A stretch of 19,357 nt of DNA, from NCBI GenBank assembly GCA_903892315.1, contig CAITHY010000191.1:1-19357 (forward strand). Reading direction: 5' to 3'. Positions 8,327 through 16,576 of the stretch are shown here, piece by piece (positions within the stretch are counted from its first letter, which is position 1; each line of letters opens with the position of its first letter). Made by a program: the position numbers and the translations under genes. Below the pieces are notes generated by a model that was not told the origin of the DNA, searched no databases, and saw only the letters and a program-made list of their open reading frames with translations. The stretch is from an uncultured beta proteobacterium (GTDB lineage: Bacteria > Pseudomonadota > Gammaproteobacteria > Burkholderiales > Burkholderiaceae).

Positions 8327-9214
8327 TTAATGGCGCAGCTCTAGGCGATCCACTCCATCGCGCGTGAACTCAAAAGTAGAAATCCAATCTAAGACATCGA
8401 TTTGATTGCGCATCTCTAAAGGGAAAGGGCCAAATGGCGCAGAGGCTCTGACGATTGCCAGCGCCTGACGATCTAACTCAGGATTGCCAGAACTACGCCC
8501 AATTGAAAGCCCATCCTTACCCTGAGCATTTGTCGTGATTCTGCCTTGGTTATCAACACTGACGACGATGACTAGACTGCCATACAAAGGATGTCCATTT
8601 GCTCTTGGGAAAAAAGCGCTGCCATAAGCCTCAATCTTTTGACGCATCGCATCGTAATAATGGGCAAAGGTAACTGCTTTGGTATTGGCTCCAGTCAATA
8701 CTTTACGCCTAGGCTCTTTACCATTAGCCTGCAGTCGCTGAGCTAACTCTGCCTCTAAAGAATTCAATTGGGGGGTCATTTTTTGTTTCTCGCCACTCTT
8801 TTGACCACCTGAGCGTGTACGCTGCTCATCCAACTTTGCGAGCATTTGCTTTTGCTGTTTTTCTAAGACCTCAAGCCTAGCCTCAGCACCCAATCTGGCA
8901 CGATGCATTGCAGTAGATTCTTGATCTACTGTTTTTCCACCACCCTGTAAATCTGCTTGTGCTAACTTGTTCGCTTTTTGAGGGGGCGCTTTATTGCTGG
9001 CGTTTACCAAAACAACGCTCAGCGGGGTATTGAGTCTGCGACTCTGAATCTCTCCCACACCCCAACGAAAAGATAGAAAAAGAACATGGAACAGAATCGA
9101 TGCACATAGCGCAAATCGAAATGGGTAACGATTCCAAGCACCCCGCAGATAACGCAAAGCCCTAACAAGGCCTTCAGGGCATGGAAATGCTAGCGATTTA
9201 ATCTGGGCTAGCAT
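8327..9214 (-). CDS. TonB-like energy transducer protein
   Basis: Probably a periplasm-spanning protein anchored in the inner membrane that couples the proton-motive force to outer-membrane transport; a TolA-like role is the main alternative. The 295 residues show a cytoplasmic start, one membrane helix (about 32-50), a polar linker, a Lys/Gln/Glu-rich probable coiled coil (about 95-160), and a C-terminal TonB-type domain (about 180-270) with YGSLVIVVSVDNQGRI, PELDRQALAIVRASAPFGPFP and a final WISTFEF strand. The linker is charged rather than Pro-rich, unlike classic TonB, and no exbB/exbD genes are nearby, so the partner is unknown. Its start overlaps the 3' end of the RNase gene by 17 bp, implying coupled translation. 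Confidence 0.85.
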   Translation of the reverse strand: MLAQIKSLAFPCPEGLVRALRYLRGAWNRYPFRFALCASILFHVLFLSFRWGVGEIQSRRLNTPLSVVLVNASNKAPPQKANKLAQADLQGGGKTVDQESTAMHRARLGAEARLEVLEKQQKQMLAKLDEQRTRSGGQKSGEKQKMTPQLNSLEAELAQRLQANGKEPRRKVLTGANTKAVTFAHYYDAMRQKIEAYGSAFFPRANGHPLYGSLVIVVSVDNQGRITTNAQGKDGLSIGRSSGNPELDRQALAIVRASAPFGPFPLEMRNQIDVLDWISTFEFTRDGVDRLELRH

Positions 9215-11237
9215 CTTCTTTAGAATTTTCTGATGAATCCGACTCTGCAGGCTGGTGAGTCATCTCCTTTGCAGGGGAATCCACCTTTGCTTCGATCTCC
9301 AGCACCCGAACGCCAGCACTTAACTGCAGCAAATCTACATCTGCGATCACCACTTCCGCACGGGTCATGCGCGGATGGGTGGCTAATTCAGGGATAGGTA
9401 AATGCAGAGGTACCAACTCCACTCTTGACATGCCCTCTTTTAAATGGCGCACCTGTACTGTTTTCGAATCACCATCTTGAGAGATCCAACGCAAACACCA
9501 ATACTTCTCCAGCCGATCTTGGAATTCTCCGTAAGCTTGATAGCAAGATTCAAAGTCAGCCGCAATACCCATTAAGGTTGCATCTCTCGGCGGGAAGGGG
9601 GCAACCATCTTGGCAGCGACACCATGCTTTGCCAGTGCAATTAATTGCCACTGATTTACCAAATCAGAATATCGACGCAATGGAGAGGTGCACCAGGCGT
9701 AATGGTCCAAACCAAGACCTTCATGAGGCCCAGGTGTCGTTTGCATCCGGGTGCGCAATGGACCCCAACCCTTCTGGGTTCTGAATAAACCAGGAAGGCC
9801 ATGATCTGCTAGAAGCTGTCCTGAGGCGCTATTACAGAAAATCATCCACTCGGCAACAATCGTATCCAAAATAGATCCACGTTGACGTGGCACGATTTCT
9901 ACGCGCTGCACCCCATCAACATTTTGTATCTGAAAATGAAAGTCTCTTGCCAGGGCATTTGGATCTGTGACACCTAGCTGCTCAGCACGCAAACCATTTA
10001 CTACGCGCTTCTCTTGACGCCCTGCATGCAGATGTTTAGCAGCTTGCCATAGAACCGCCAGCTCTTTGCGATAGGGGTAGCTAGCACCCTCATCTAGCAG
10101 ACTCTCCTCACTCACGAGATGCTCAATATTTTCCAGGCGCAAATTGGCGGCCATCGGCACCATCTCAGCACGCATCTGCAAGCTCGCTCGATTGGCAATC
10201 CCTTGAGCATCAATATCAACATAAATTGATAAGGCCGGTCTAGGCATACCCTCATCTAATGAAAATTGCTCAATCACTGAATCGGGCAGCATCGTAATTT
10301 TGTCACCCGGAAAGTACACTGTGGACATGCGATTGCGAGCCACTTGATCCAATGGATCATCTTTTGTAATGGCCAAGCCCGGCGCGGCAATATGAATGCC
10401 TACTCGATGCCCACCCTCAATGGGTGTAACGGATAGAGCGTCATCGATTTCTGTAGTACCCGAGTCATCAATGGAGAATGCTTGTACCTGAGCAAGCGGG
10501 AGCTCAGCAACTGCGGCCGCATAAGCTACTTGATCAACACCAACGGTTGGGTTGTGCTCCGCACCATTCGGGAAATGCGCCTTCAGAAACATGCCCTGGT
10601 GATACGCCAACGGTGAATCAATCGCACCACATCGAATCATGAGTTGAGCCGAGGATTCACCAGTCTCGGTGCACGCTGCAAGCAATGCCTTATAAGCCGA
10701 AGTATTTTTATCTGGAGAAAAAAGTAATTGCTTGGCTGAGGACTTCAGTACTTCCGGGAAAGTGCCGGCAACTAATTCTTGCTGCCAAATGGATTGCTGT
10801 TCGAGCTCTTTTTGCTTGCGCTCTAAGGCAGCCAAACCAGCCTGCAACTGTTCAAGTGGAGCCCTCTGAAAGCGACCACGACCTTTGCGACGGAAAAACA
10901 CTGGCGCGCCTTGCAAGGCAATTGCCAGGGCAACTTGTTGTGGAATGCTAGCTTGAGAACCAAAGTACTCATGTGACACATCAACCAAGCCAAACTCTTC
11001 ATCAGGGGCACAATCCCAAAGGAACTGCAAATCAATATCGGCAGTGAGCGTGTTGGCCTCATCCATAGCAGCCTGAGCCTCAGGCTTTTCAAAACGCAGC
11101 CATACTTCCTTGGCTTTGAGTTTGATCTTTTTTCCAGAAAGGCTAGTTGCTTGCCAAGATTCTGTATCACCAGCCCCTGAAGCAGACTGGACTGCGGCAA
11201 TCTTAATATCGCCACCTTCTTCGTATAAAAGATTCAT
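9198..11237 (-). CDS. RNase II/RNB-family exoribonuclease
   Basis: A 679-residue member of the RNB family of processive 3'-5' exoribonucleases. The N-terminal 240 residues include an EFGLVDVSHEYFG segment and a coiled-coil-like stretch (about 129-150). The catalytic RNB domain starts around 255: the acidic cluster SIDDSGTTEIDDALS supplies D257, E263, D265 and D266, where E. coli RNase II has four Asp. HRVGIHIAAP, STVYFPGDKITMLP and TSPLRRYSD (517-525, the basic motif that contacts RNA) follow. The tail is acidic and Ser-rich. It differs from both rnb and rnr of E. coli in its N-terminus, so I give no symbol. It starts 2 bp after the fabG-like stop, with no good ribosome-binding site, which suggests coupling. 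Confidence 0.88.
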   Translation of the reverse strand: MNLLYEEGGDIKIAAVQSASGAGDTESWQATSLSGKKIKLKAKEVWLRFEKPEAQAAMDEANTLTADIDLQFLWDCAPDEEFGLVDVSHEYFGSQASIPQQVALAIALQGAPVFFRRKGRGRFQRAPLEQLQAGLAALERKQKELEQQSIWQQELVAGTFPEVLKSSAKQLLFSPDKNTSAYKALLAACTETGESSAQLMIRCGAIDSPLAYHQGMFLKAHFPNGAEHNPTVGVDQVAYAAAVAELPLAQVQAFSIDDSGTTEIDDALSVTPIEGGHRVGIHIAAPGLAITKDDPLDQVARNRMSTVYFPGDKITMLPDSVIEQFSLDEGMPRPALSIYVDIDAQGIANRASLQMRAEMVPMAANLRLENIEHLVSEESLLDEGASYPYRKELAVLWQAAKHLHAGRQEKRVVNGLRAEQLGVTDPNALARDFHFQIQNVDGVQRVEIVPRQRGSILDTIVAEWMIFCNSASGQLLADHGLPGLFRTQKGWGPLRTRMQTTPGPHEGLGLDHYAWCTSPLRRYSDLVNQWQLIALAKHGVAAKMVAPFPPRDATLMGIAADFESCYQAYGEFQDRLEKYWCLRWISQDGDSKTVQVRHLKEGMSRVELVPLHLPIPELATHPRMTRAEVVIADVDLLQLSAGVRVLEIEAKVDSPAKEMTHQPAESDSSENSKEDASPD

Positions 11238-11239
11238 GC

Positions 11240-11974
11240 TTAGAGGGAGATCCCGCCGCTGGCCTCTAATGCCACTCCATTGACATAGCTTGCTTCATCG
11301 CTCGCCAAGAATAAATATATGTTTGCCATTTCTGTTGGGGTGCCCAGGCGCCCAAGCCAACTACGCTTTTCAATATCTTGCAAAATATTTTCTGGCATGG
11401 CCTTGACCATTTCAGTGGCGATAAAGCCAGGACATACCGCATTAACGCGAATCCCCTTAGGACCCAATTCACGCGCCCATGTTTTTGTAAAACCAATCAC
11501 ACCAAATTTAGTGGCCGAGTAATTGGTTTGGCCAAAATTACCGTAGAGACCTACAACGCTGGATGCATTCACAACTGCGCCAGAGCCGGCTTCCAGCATA
11601 TGAGGCACGATTATTTGGGTGCAATTAAATACACCCTTTAGATTGACATCAATCACGGTATCGAACTGCGCTTCGGTCATCTTAATTAATCGCGCATCTT
11701 GAGTAATGCCAGCGTTATTGATCAAGATATCAATACGTCCATACTTTTGCATCACCTGATCTACGACCGACTGAATGCTAGCGCGATCAGTGACATTCAT
11801 GGCATAACCTACCGCATTGGGTGTTTTTTCAGCCGCACTGTGAACGGCCTCCAGACTGATATCCGTAATGATGACTTTTGCACCCTCTTCTGCAAAACGC
11901 TGAGCAGTAGCAAAACCAATGCCCTTAGCGGCACCGGTAATGATGGCTACTTTATCTTTTAATCTATCGCCCAT
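11240..11974 (-). CDS. 3-oxoacyl-ACP reductase FabG-like short-chain dehydrogenase
   Basis: An NAD(P)H-dependent short-chain dehydrogenase of 244 residues, the length of FabG. It has the cofactor motif TGAAKGIG (13-20), NNAG (86-89), N111, and the catalytic S139-Y152-K156 in NASSVVG/NYSATK, then PGFIATEMV and a C-terminal EASGGISL. Overall it looks like FabG/PhaB-type 3-ketoacyl reductases. It is not in a fatty-acid gene cluster; it lies between mpl and the RNase gene on the same strand (42 bp and 2 bp away), so its substrate (acyl-ACP, acetoacetyl-CoA or another ketone) cannot be told from context. Confidence 0.87.
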   Translation of the reverse strand: MGDRLKDKVAIITGAAKGIGFATAQRFAEEGAKVIITDISLEAVHSAAEKTPNAVGYAMNVTDRASIQSVVDQVMQKYGRIDILINNAGITQDARLIKMTEAQFDTVIDVNLKGVFNCTQIIVPHMLEAGSGAVVNASSVVGLYGNFGQTNYSATKFGVIGFTKTWARELGPKGIRVNAVCPGFIATEMVKAMPENILQDIEKRSWLGRLGTPTEMANIYLFLASDEASYVNGVALEASGGISL

Positions 11975-12016
11975 GGTTTGCTTTCTATTTCTACTGTTGT
12001 TATTAATTCTTATTTT

Positions 12017-13417
12017 TTACTTCGCCGCTATGGCTTTTAATATTTTCTGATGCACGCCACCAAAGCCTCCATTACTCATAACTAAAATATGATCCCCTGG
12101 CTTTGCCTCATGTGCAACAGCCTTCACCAAGGCCTCAAGATCATCGAAGGCATGCGCTTTACCCTGCTCTTGCTGATTGAGTGGGGACAAAACCTCTACC
12201 AAGTCCCAACCCAATGATTCTTTGCCAGCATTGGCGCCATAGGCAAAAACTTTATCAGCAGCCAAAAGACTTCCAGGAAGCTGGGCTTTCATGACACCGA
12301 GCTTCATCGTATTGGAACGTGGCTCCAGTACCGCCAAGATACGTGCCTTACCAACACGGCGACGAAGGCCATCAACTGTAGTCGTGATCGCTGTTGGGTG
12401 GTGCGCAAAATCATCATAGACCGTGATGTCATTTGCGACACCAATCGTTTCCAAGCGACGCTTTACATTCTTAAACCCTGTCAATGCACGGGCAGAATCT
12501 GCAGGCGAGATACCAATATGATTGGCGCAAGCAATTGCGGCAAGTGCATTGAGTTGATTATGTCTACCCATCACACCAGAATCAGGCGCCCACTTCACAG
12601 TTGCAACTTCCTTACCAGCCTGACGCACAATAAAGCCATCAGCCTCTTGAGAAATTAATGACCATTCATTGGTAGGCGCTTGACCGAAGCGCTCTACAGG
12701 AGCCCAAGCACCACGTGCAATCACACTAGCCAGCGCCGGCTCTTCGCCATTCACTACCAACAAGCCATCGCCCGGAACGGTACGTACTAAATGATGAAAC
12801 TGGGTTTCGATTGCCGCAAGATTAGCAAAAATATCGGCATGATCAAACTCTAGGTTATTTAAGAGGGCTGTACGTGGTCGGTAGTGAACAAACTTACTGC
12901 GCTTATCAAAGAAGGCGGTGTCATATTCATCGGCTTCAATAACAAAATATTTACTTTCACCCAAACATGCAGACACTGTGAAATTCAGAGGCACTCCACC
13001 GATGAGATAGCCGGGCCTATACCCGTTGAATTCTAAAATCCAAGTCAACATGGCTGAAGTGGTCGTCTTGCCATGCGTACCCGCTACAGCCAGAACATGC
13101 CTTCCATATAAAACTTGCTCACCTAACCATTGCGGGCCAGAGATATAAGGTAGCCCCTGATTGAGGATTGCTTCCATCAATGGGTTGCCGCGAGAAACCA
13201 CATTGCCAATCACGAATAAATCAGGCATGGTCGCAAACTGAGATAATTGATCGGGGGAGAATCCCTCAATCAGTTCGATTCCTTGAGCTTCAAGCTGCGT
13301 ACTCATTGGTGGATAGACGTTGGCATCGCAACCAGTAACGCGATGCCCAGCTTGTCTCGCAATTGCGGCAATGCCGCCCATGAAAGTACCGCAAATGCCC
13401 AAGATATGTATATGCAT
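12017..13417 (-). CDS. mpl: UDP-N-acetylmuramate:L-Ala-gamma-D-Glu-meso-DAP ligase
   Basis: Reattaches recovered murein tripeptide to UDP-MurNAc in peptidoglycan recycling, in the cytosol. The 466 residues match Mpl length (about 455-460). Present are the N-terminal nucleotide fold HILGICGTFMGG (4-15), the ATP loop AGTHGKTTT (112-120), EADEYDTAFFDKRSKF, NNLEFDHADIF, and DDFAHHPTAI, which separates Mpl and MurC types from other Mur ligases. ICGTFMGG is characteristic of Mpl. The ATG at 13417 has no visible Shine-Dalgarno. TAAAAT sits at 13429-13424, so transcription from it would begin about at the start codon (possible leaderless mRNA; weakly supported). It is divergent from tlpA with only 26 bp between the starts. 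Confidence 0.94.
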   Translation of the reverse strand: MHIHILGICGTFMGGIAAIARQAGHRVTGCDANVYPPMSTQLEAQGIELIEGFSPDQLSQFATMPDLFVIGNVVSRGNPLMEAILNQGLPYISGPQWLGEQVLYGRHVLAVAGTHGKTTTSAMLTWILEFNGYRPGYLIGGVPLNFTVSACLGESKYFVIEADEYDTAFFDKRSKFVHYRPRTALLNNLEFDHADIFANLAAIETQFHHLVRTVPGDGLLVVNGEEPALASVIARGAWAPVERFGQAPTNEWSLISQEADGFIVRQAGKEVATVKWAPDSGVMGRHNQLNALAAIACANHIGISPADSARALTGFKNVKRRLETIGVANDITVYDDFAHHPTAITTTVDGLRRRVGKARILAVLEPRSNTMKLGVMKAQLPGSLLAADKVFAYGANAGKESLGWDLVEVLSPLNQQEQGKAHAFDDLEALVKAVAHEAKPGDHILVMSNGGFGGVHQKILKAIAAK

Positions 13418-13443
13418 TAGCGAATTTTAGCGAAGGAGTTGCA

Positions 13444-13971
13444 ATGAACCGCAGACAATTGATCACCATCGTCGCAATTAGTCTTTTAGCGCTCCTGGGA
13501 GGCGTGCTAACTTCCCAATGGATTTATAAAACTGGAATGGCCAGCGATCCTGCCGTAAAAGCTTTTTTTGCCAATTCTTGGCAAACTCCGAATGGAAAAA
13601 CAGTGAATACCCAAGAATGGCAGGGGAAAGTACTGGTAGTGAACTTTTGGGCCTCCTGGTGCCCACCCTGTGTTGAGGAAATGCCCACTTTAGACAAACT
13701 TCAGCAGGAGTTTTTGCAACAAAATGTCTTATTTGTCGGCATTGGCATTGATTCACCCTCTAATATTCGTGAATTTCTCTCAAAAACCCCGGTTGACTAC
13801 CCCATCGTCATTGGCGGTCTTGAAGGGAGCAATCTTTCCAAGCAGATGGGCAATTCCCAAGGCGCCCTTCCTTACACCATCATCATCAATTCCAAGGGTA
13901 AGGCCATTTATAGCAAATTAGGAAAGATAAGCGAAGATGACGTAAGAAGTGCCATTAAATCAGCTTTATAG
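13444..13971 (+). CDS. TlpA-family membrane-anchored thioredoxin-like protein
   Basis: A 175-residue thiol-disulfide oxidoreductase with an uncleaved signal-anchor or signal peptide (about 6-26) and a periplasmic thioredoxin fold. The active site is WCPPC (72-76) in VVNFWASWCPPCVEEMP. The rest fits TlpA/ResA: FVGIGIDSP, then GALPYTIIINSKG with the conserved cis-Pro. Such proteins keep periplasmic thiols reduced, for example in cytochrome c maturation, but no ccm gene is nearby, so the substrate is open. The start is well supported by AAGGAG 5 bp before the ATG. No clear terminator follows. Confidence 0.9.
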   Translation: MNRRQLITIVAISLLALLGGVLTSQWIYKTGMASDPAVKAFFANSWQTPNGKTVNTQEWQGKVLVVNFWASWCPPCVEEMPTLDKLQQEFLQQNVLFVGIGIDSPSNIREFLSKTPVDYPIVIGGLEGSNLSKQMGNSQGALPYTIIINSKGKAIYSKLGKISEDDVRSAIKSAL

Positions 13972-14112
13972 ATATTTTTAGGCCACAAATAGGTTTACCA
14001 AGTTATGCATTTCTTTCTACAATTGATGTATTGATTTGACTATTCCCCTTTAAAAGCGCTGAAAATTCCTGCTTTTGAACCGAGTTTTTGGTCTTTCCCG
14101 GTCTTTAAAAGG

Positions 14113-14118
14113 TATACT
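14113..14118 (+). promoter_or_regulatory. Possible -10 box of the aroQ-accB-accC-prmA operon
   Basis: TATACT matches a sigma-70 -10 element well and lies about 70 bp before the aroQ start, in the 218-bp gap after tlpA (13972-14189), the largest gap in the window. The -35 is poor: TTGGTC at 14088-14093 with a 19-bp spacer. GGTCTTT occurs twice at 14090-14096 and 14100-14106, one helical turn apart, overlapping the -35 region and spacer, and could bind a regulator. I see no RNA gene or riboswitch in the rest of the gap. Confidence 0.35.
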
Positions 14119-14189
14119 TCCCCTCACAAGCAATCGAGCATGAAGTTATTTAGCAATTTACGCTTAACTGCCTCTAAAAACAGGGATCT

Positions 14190-14639
14190 ATGTCGAAAAA
14201 AGCTTCAATTCTCGTAATCCAAGGCCCAAACCTAAATCTTTTAGGGACCCGTGAACCTGATGTTTACGGAAAAACCACCCTAGAAGATATCCACCAAAAG
14301 CTCGGCGAACTGGCAAAAGCACAGTCCGTAGACCTTGGCACCTATCAAAGCAATCATGAAGGCGAATTAATAGACCGCATTCAAAAAGCTAAGGGGGATG
14401 GCGTCGATTTCATCATCATTAACCCAGGCGCCTTTACCCACACAAGCGTTGCATTACGCGATGTCTTGGCTGGGGTTGCCATTCCCTTTACCGAGGTCCA
14501 TTTATCCAATATTCATCAGCGCGAAGAATTCCGCAAACATTCCTATTTGTCCGATATTGCGACTGGGGTGATTTGTGGTCTTGGTGCGATTGGCTATGAA
14601 TTGGCACTCCAAGCAGCCATTGCTCGCTTGCACAAATAA
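14190..14639 (+). CDS. aroQ: 3-dehydroquinate dehydratase, type II
   Basis: Dehydrates 3-dehydroquinate to 3-dehydroshikimate, the third shikimate pathway step; type II enzymes are dodecamers. The 149 residues are the standard size. Seen are [16 protein letters not shown] with R21 and the catalytic Tyr26, YQSNHEGEL (52-60), [15 protein letters not shown] (77-91), and [17 protein letters not shown] with catalytic His104. AGGG lies upstream of the ATG. As first gene of an aroQ-accB-accC cluster it follows an order common in beta- and gammaproteobacteria. Confidence 0.95.
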   Translation: MSKKASILVIQGPNLNLLGTREPDVYGKTTLEDIHQKLGELAKAQSVDLGTYQSNHEGELIDRIQKAKGDGVDFIIINPGAFTHTSVALRDVLAGVAIPFTEVHLSNIHQREEFRKHSYLSDIATGVICGLGAIGYELALQAAIARLHK

Positions 14640-14675
14640 AACTATTTAAAGAATCACAAGAGAGGAAGTACTTGC

Positions 14676-15143
14676 ATGGATCTGAGAAAACTAAAAACCT
14701 TAATCGACCTGGTTTCTGAATCAGGCATTTCAGAATTAGAGGTCAATGAAGGCGAAGATCGCGTTCGCATTGTTAACGCTGGATCTCCTGCGCCAGTTGG
14801 CCAAATGGTTTACGCCAATCCAGCGCCTGCACAAACAATACAAGCTGCACCAGTGGCTAATGCCCCTGCTGCCACAGCTCCTGCTGCTGAAGCTCCTGCA
14901 GCTGCAACTGGTTCTATTGCACGCTCACCAATGGTGGGAACCTTTTACCGCGCCCCGAATCCAGAGTCTCCGAACTTTGTCAACATTGGCGACACCGTAA
15001 AAGAAGGTCAAACGCTTTGCATTATTGAGGCCATGAAGTTGCTCAATGAAATTGAATCTGAGCATGCTGGTGTGATCAAAGAAATTCTTTGTGAAAACGG
15101 TCAAGGTGTTGAATTTGATCAACCGCTTTTCATCATCGCTTAA
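14676..15143 (+). CDS. accB: Biotin carboxyl carrier protein of acetyl-CoA carboxylase
   Basis: Carries the biotin that is carboxylated by AccC and then donates the carboxyl group to acetyl-CoA, the first committed step of fatty acid synthesis. The 155 residues comprise a conserved N-terminus ([18 protein letters not shown]), a flexible Ala/Pro-rich linker (about 47-78), and the biotinyl domain (about 81-155) with [11 protein letters not shown] and EAMKLLNEI, where K121 is the biotinylated lysine. GAGAGGAAG lies upstream of the ATG. It is 36 bp after aroQ and 52 bp before accC. Confidence 0.96.
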   Translation: MDLRKLKTLIDLVSESGISELEVNEGEDRVRIVNAGSPAPVGQMVYANPAPAQTIQAAPVANAPAATAPAAEAPAAATGSIARSPMVGTFYRAPNPESPNFVNIGDTVKEGQTLCIIEAMKLLNEIESEHAGVIKEILCENGQGVEFDQPLFIIA

Positions 15144-15195
15144 TTGACTGTCTTTAGCTCAATCCCAATTCACCCTTAATTAACTCAGAGCCGAC

Positions 15196-16560
15196 ATGTT
15201 CGATAAGATTCTGATTGCCAATCGGGGAGAAATTGCTCTCCGTATCCAACGCGCATGCCGCGAGTTGGGAATTAAAACTGTAGTGGTGTACTCCACTGCA
15301 GATAAAGAGGCGAAGTATGTAAAGCTTGCCGATGAAGCTGTATGCATCGGGCCGGCACCATCTCCGCTGAGTTATCTCAATATGCCAGCGATTATTTCTG
15401 CGGCCGAAGTTACCGATGCTGAGGCAATCCATCCTGGTTATGGCTTCCTTTCTGAAAATGCAGACTTTGCAGAGCGGGTTGAGAAATCTGGCTTTGCCTT
15501 TATTGGGCCTACAGCCACATCCATTCGCTTGATGGGTGACAAGGTTTCTGCAAAACGCGCCATGATTAAGGCTGGTGTGCCTTGCGTACCTGGCTCAGAA
15601 GGCGCACTTCCTGATGATCCCAAAGAAATTATTGCAACGGCGAAAAAGGTTGGCTATCCGGTAATTATTAAAGCTGCTGGCGGTGGCGGTGGTCGCGGCA
15701 TGCGGGTAGTTCACACCGAAGCTGCGCTGATCAACGCTGTCAATATGACCCGCGAAGAAGCGGGCCGCGCTTTTGGTAACCCCGAAGTCTATATGGAGAA
15801 GTTTTTAGAAAAACCTCGCCACGTAGAAATCCAAATTTTGGCTGATACCCATGGCAATGCCATTTGGTTAGGTGAGCGCGATTGCTCTATGCAGCGTCGC
15901 CATCAAAAAGTGATCGAGGAAGCGCCAGCACCAGGCATTGATCGTCGCTTGATCGCCAAAATTGGTGAACGTTGTGCGGAAGCTTGTCGCAAGATTGGCT
16001 ACCGTGGCGCTGGTACCTTTGAGTTTCTCTACGAAGATGGTGAATTCTTCTTCATTGAGATGAATACCCGCGTTCAGGTAGAGCACCCGGTGACAGAAAT
16101 GATTACTGGGGTAGATATTGTTCAGGAACAAATTCGTATCGCCGCTGGACTAAAACTCAGCTATCGCCAAAAGGACATTGTTTTCCGTGGTCATGCTATT
16201 GAGTGCCGATTGAATGCTGAAGATCCATTCAAGTTCACCCCAAGCCCAGGCAAAATTGGCTCATTCCACATGCCCGGTGGTCCTGGTATCCGAGTTGATT
16301 CACACGCTTACAGTGGCTATGTCGTGCCATCAAACTATGACTCCATGATTGGCAAGTTGATTTCTTACGGCAATACTCGTGAGCAAGCTATTCGCCGCAT
16401 GCAAATAGCTCTTTCCGAGATGGTGATTGACGGCATTACAACCAATATTCCACTTCACCGTGAACTCATGCTAGATCCCAACTTCATTGAAGGCGGCACT
16501 AGCATTCACTACTTGGAGCATCGCTTGGAAGAGCAAGCTGCAAGCCGCGGAAAATCCTAA
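15196..16560 (+). CDS. accC: Biotin carboxylase subunit of acetyl-CoA carboxylase
   Basis: Uses ATP and bicarbonate to carboxylate the biotin on AccB. The 454 residues have the full ATP-grasp layout: N-terminal [30 protein letters not shown] (79-92), [14 protein letters not shown] (157-170, with K159 and the Gly-rich ATP loop), [53 protein letters not shown] with metal-binding Glu and catalytic Arg, and the C-terminal [11 protein letters not shown]. The length is as expected (E. coli 449). It lies 52 bp after accB and 16 bp before prmA in one operon; accA and accD are not in the window. Confidence 0.97.
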   Translation: MFDKILIANRGEIALRIQRACRELGIKTVVVYSTADKEAKYVKLADEAVCIGPAPSPLSYLNMPAIISAAEVTDAEAIHPGYGFLSENADFAERVEKSGFAFIGPTATSIRLMGDKVSAKRAMIKAGVPCVPGSEGALPDDPKEIIATAKKVGYPVIIKAAGGGGGRGMRVVHTEAALINAVNMTREEAGRAFGNPEVYMEKFLEKPRHVEIQILADTHGNAIWLGERDCSMQRRHQKVIEEAPAPGIDRRLIAKIGERCAEACRKIGYRGAGTFEFLYEDGEFFFIEMNTRVQVEHPVTEMITGVDIVQEQIRIAAGLKLSYRQKDIVFRGHAIECRLNAEDPFKFTPSPGKIGSFHMPGGPGIRVDSHAYSGYVVPSNYDSMIGKLISYGNTREQAIRRMQIALSEMVIDGITTNIPLHRELMLDPNFIEGGTSIHYLEHRLEEQAASRGKS

Positions 16561-16576
16561 TTGAAACGAGCGCTTA

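Noticed and set aside
9425..9784. 119-codon plus-strand open frame inside the RNase gene
   Set aside because: Antisense shadow of the conserved RNB domain; no independent support.
14746..15000. Leu/Gln-rich 84-codon frame overlapping accB
   Set aside because: A frame-shifted reading of the Ala/Pro-rich linker codons of accB; hydrophobic look comes from the repeat, not from a gene.
15144..15172. TTGACT after the accB stop as an internal promoter for accC
   Set aside because: A fair -35 but the hexamer 17 bp downstream (AATTCA) is a poor -10; co-transcription from aroQ is the simpler reading.
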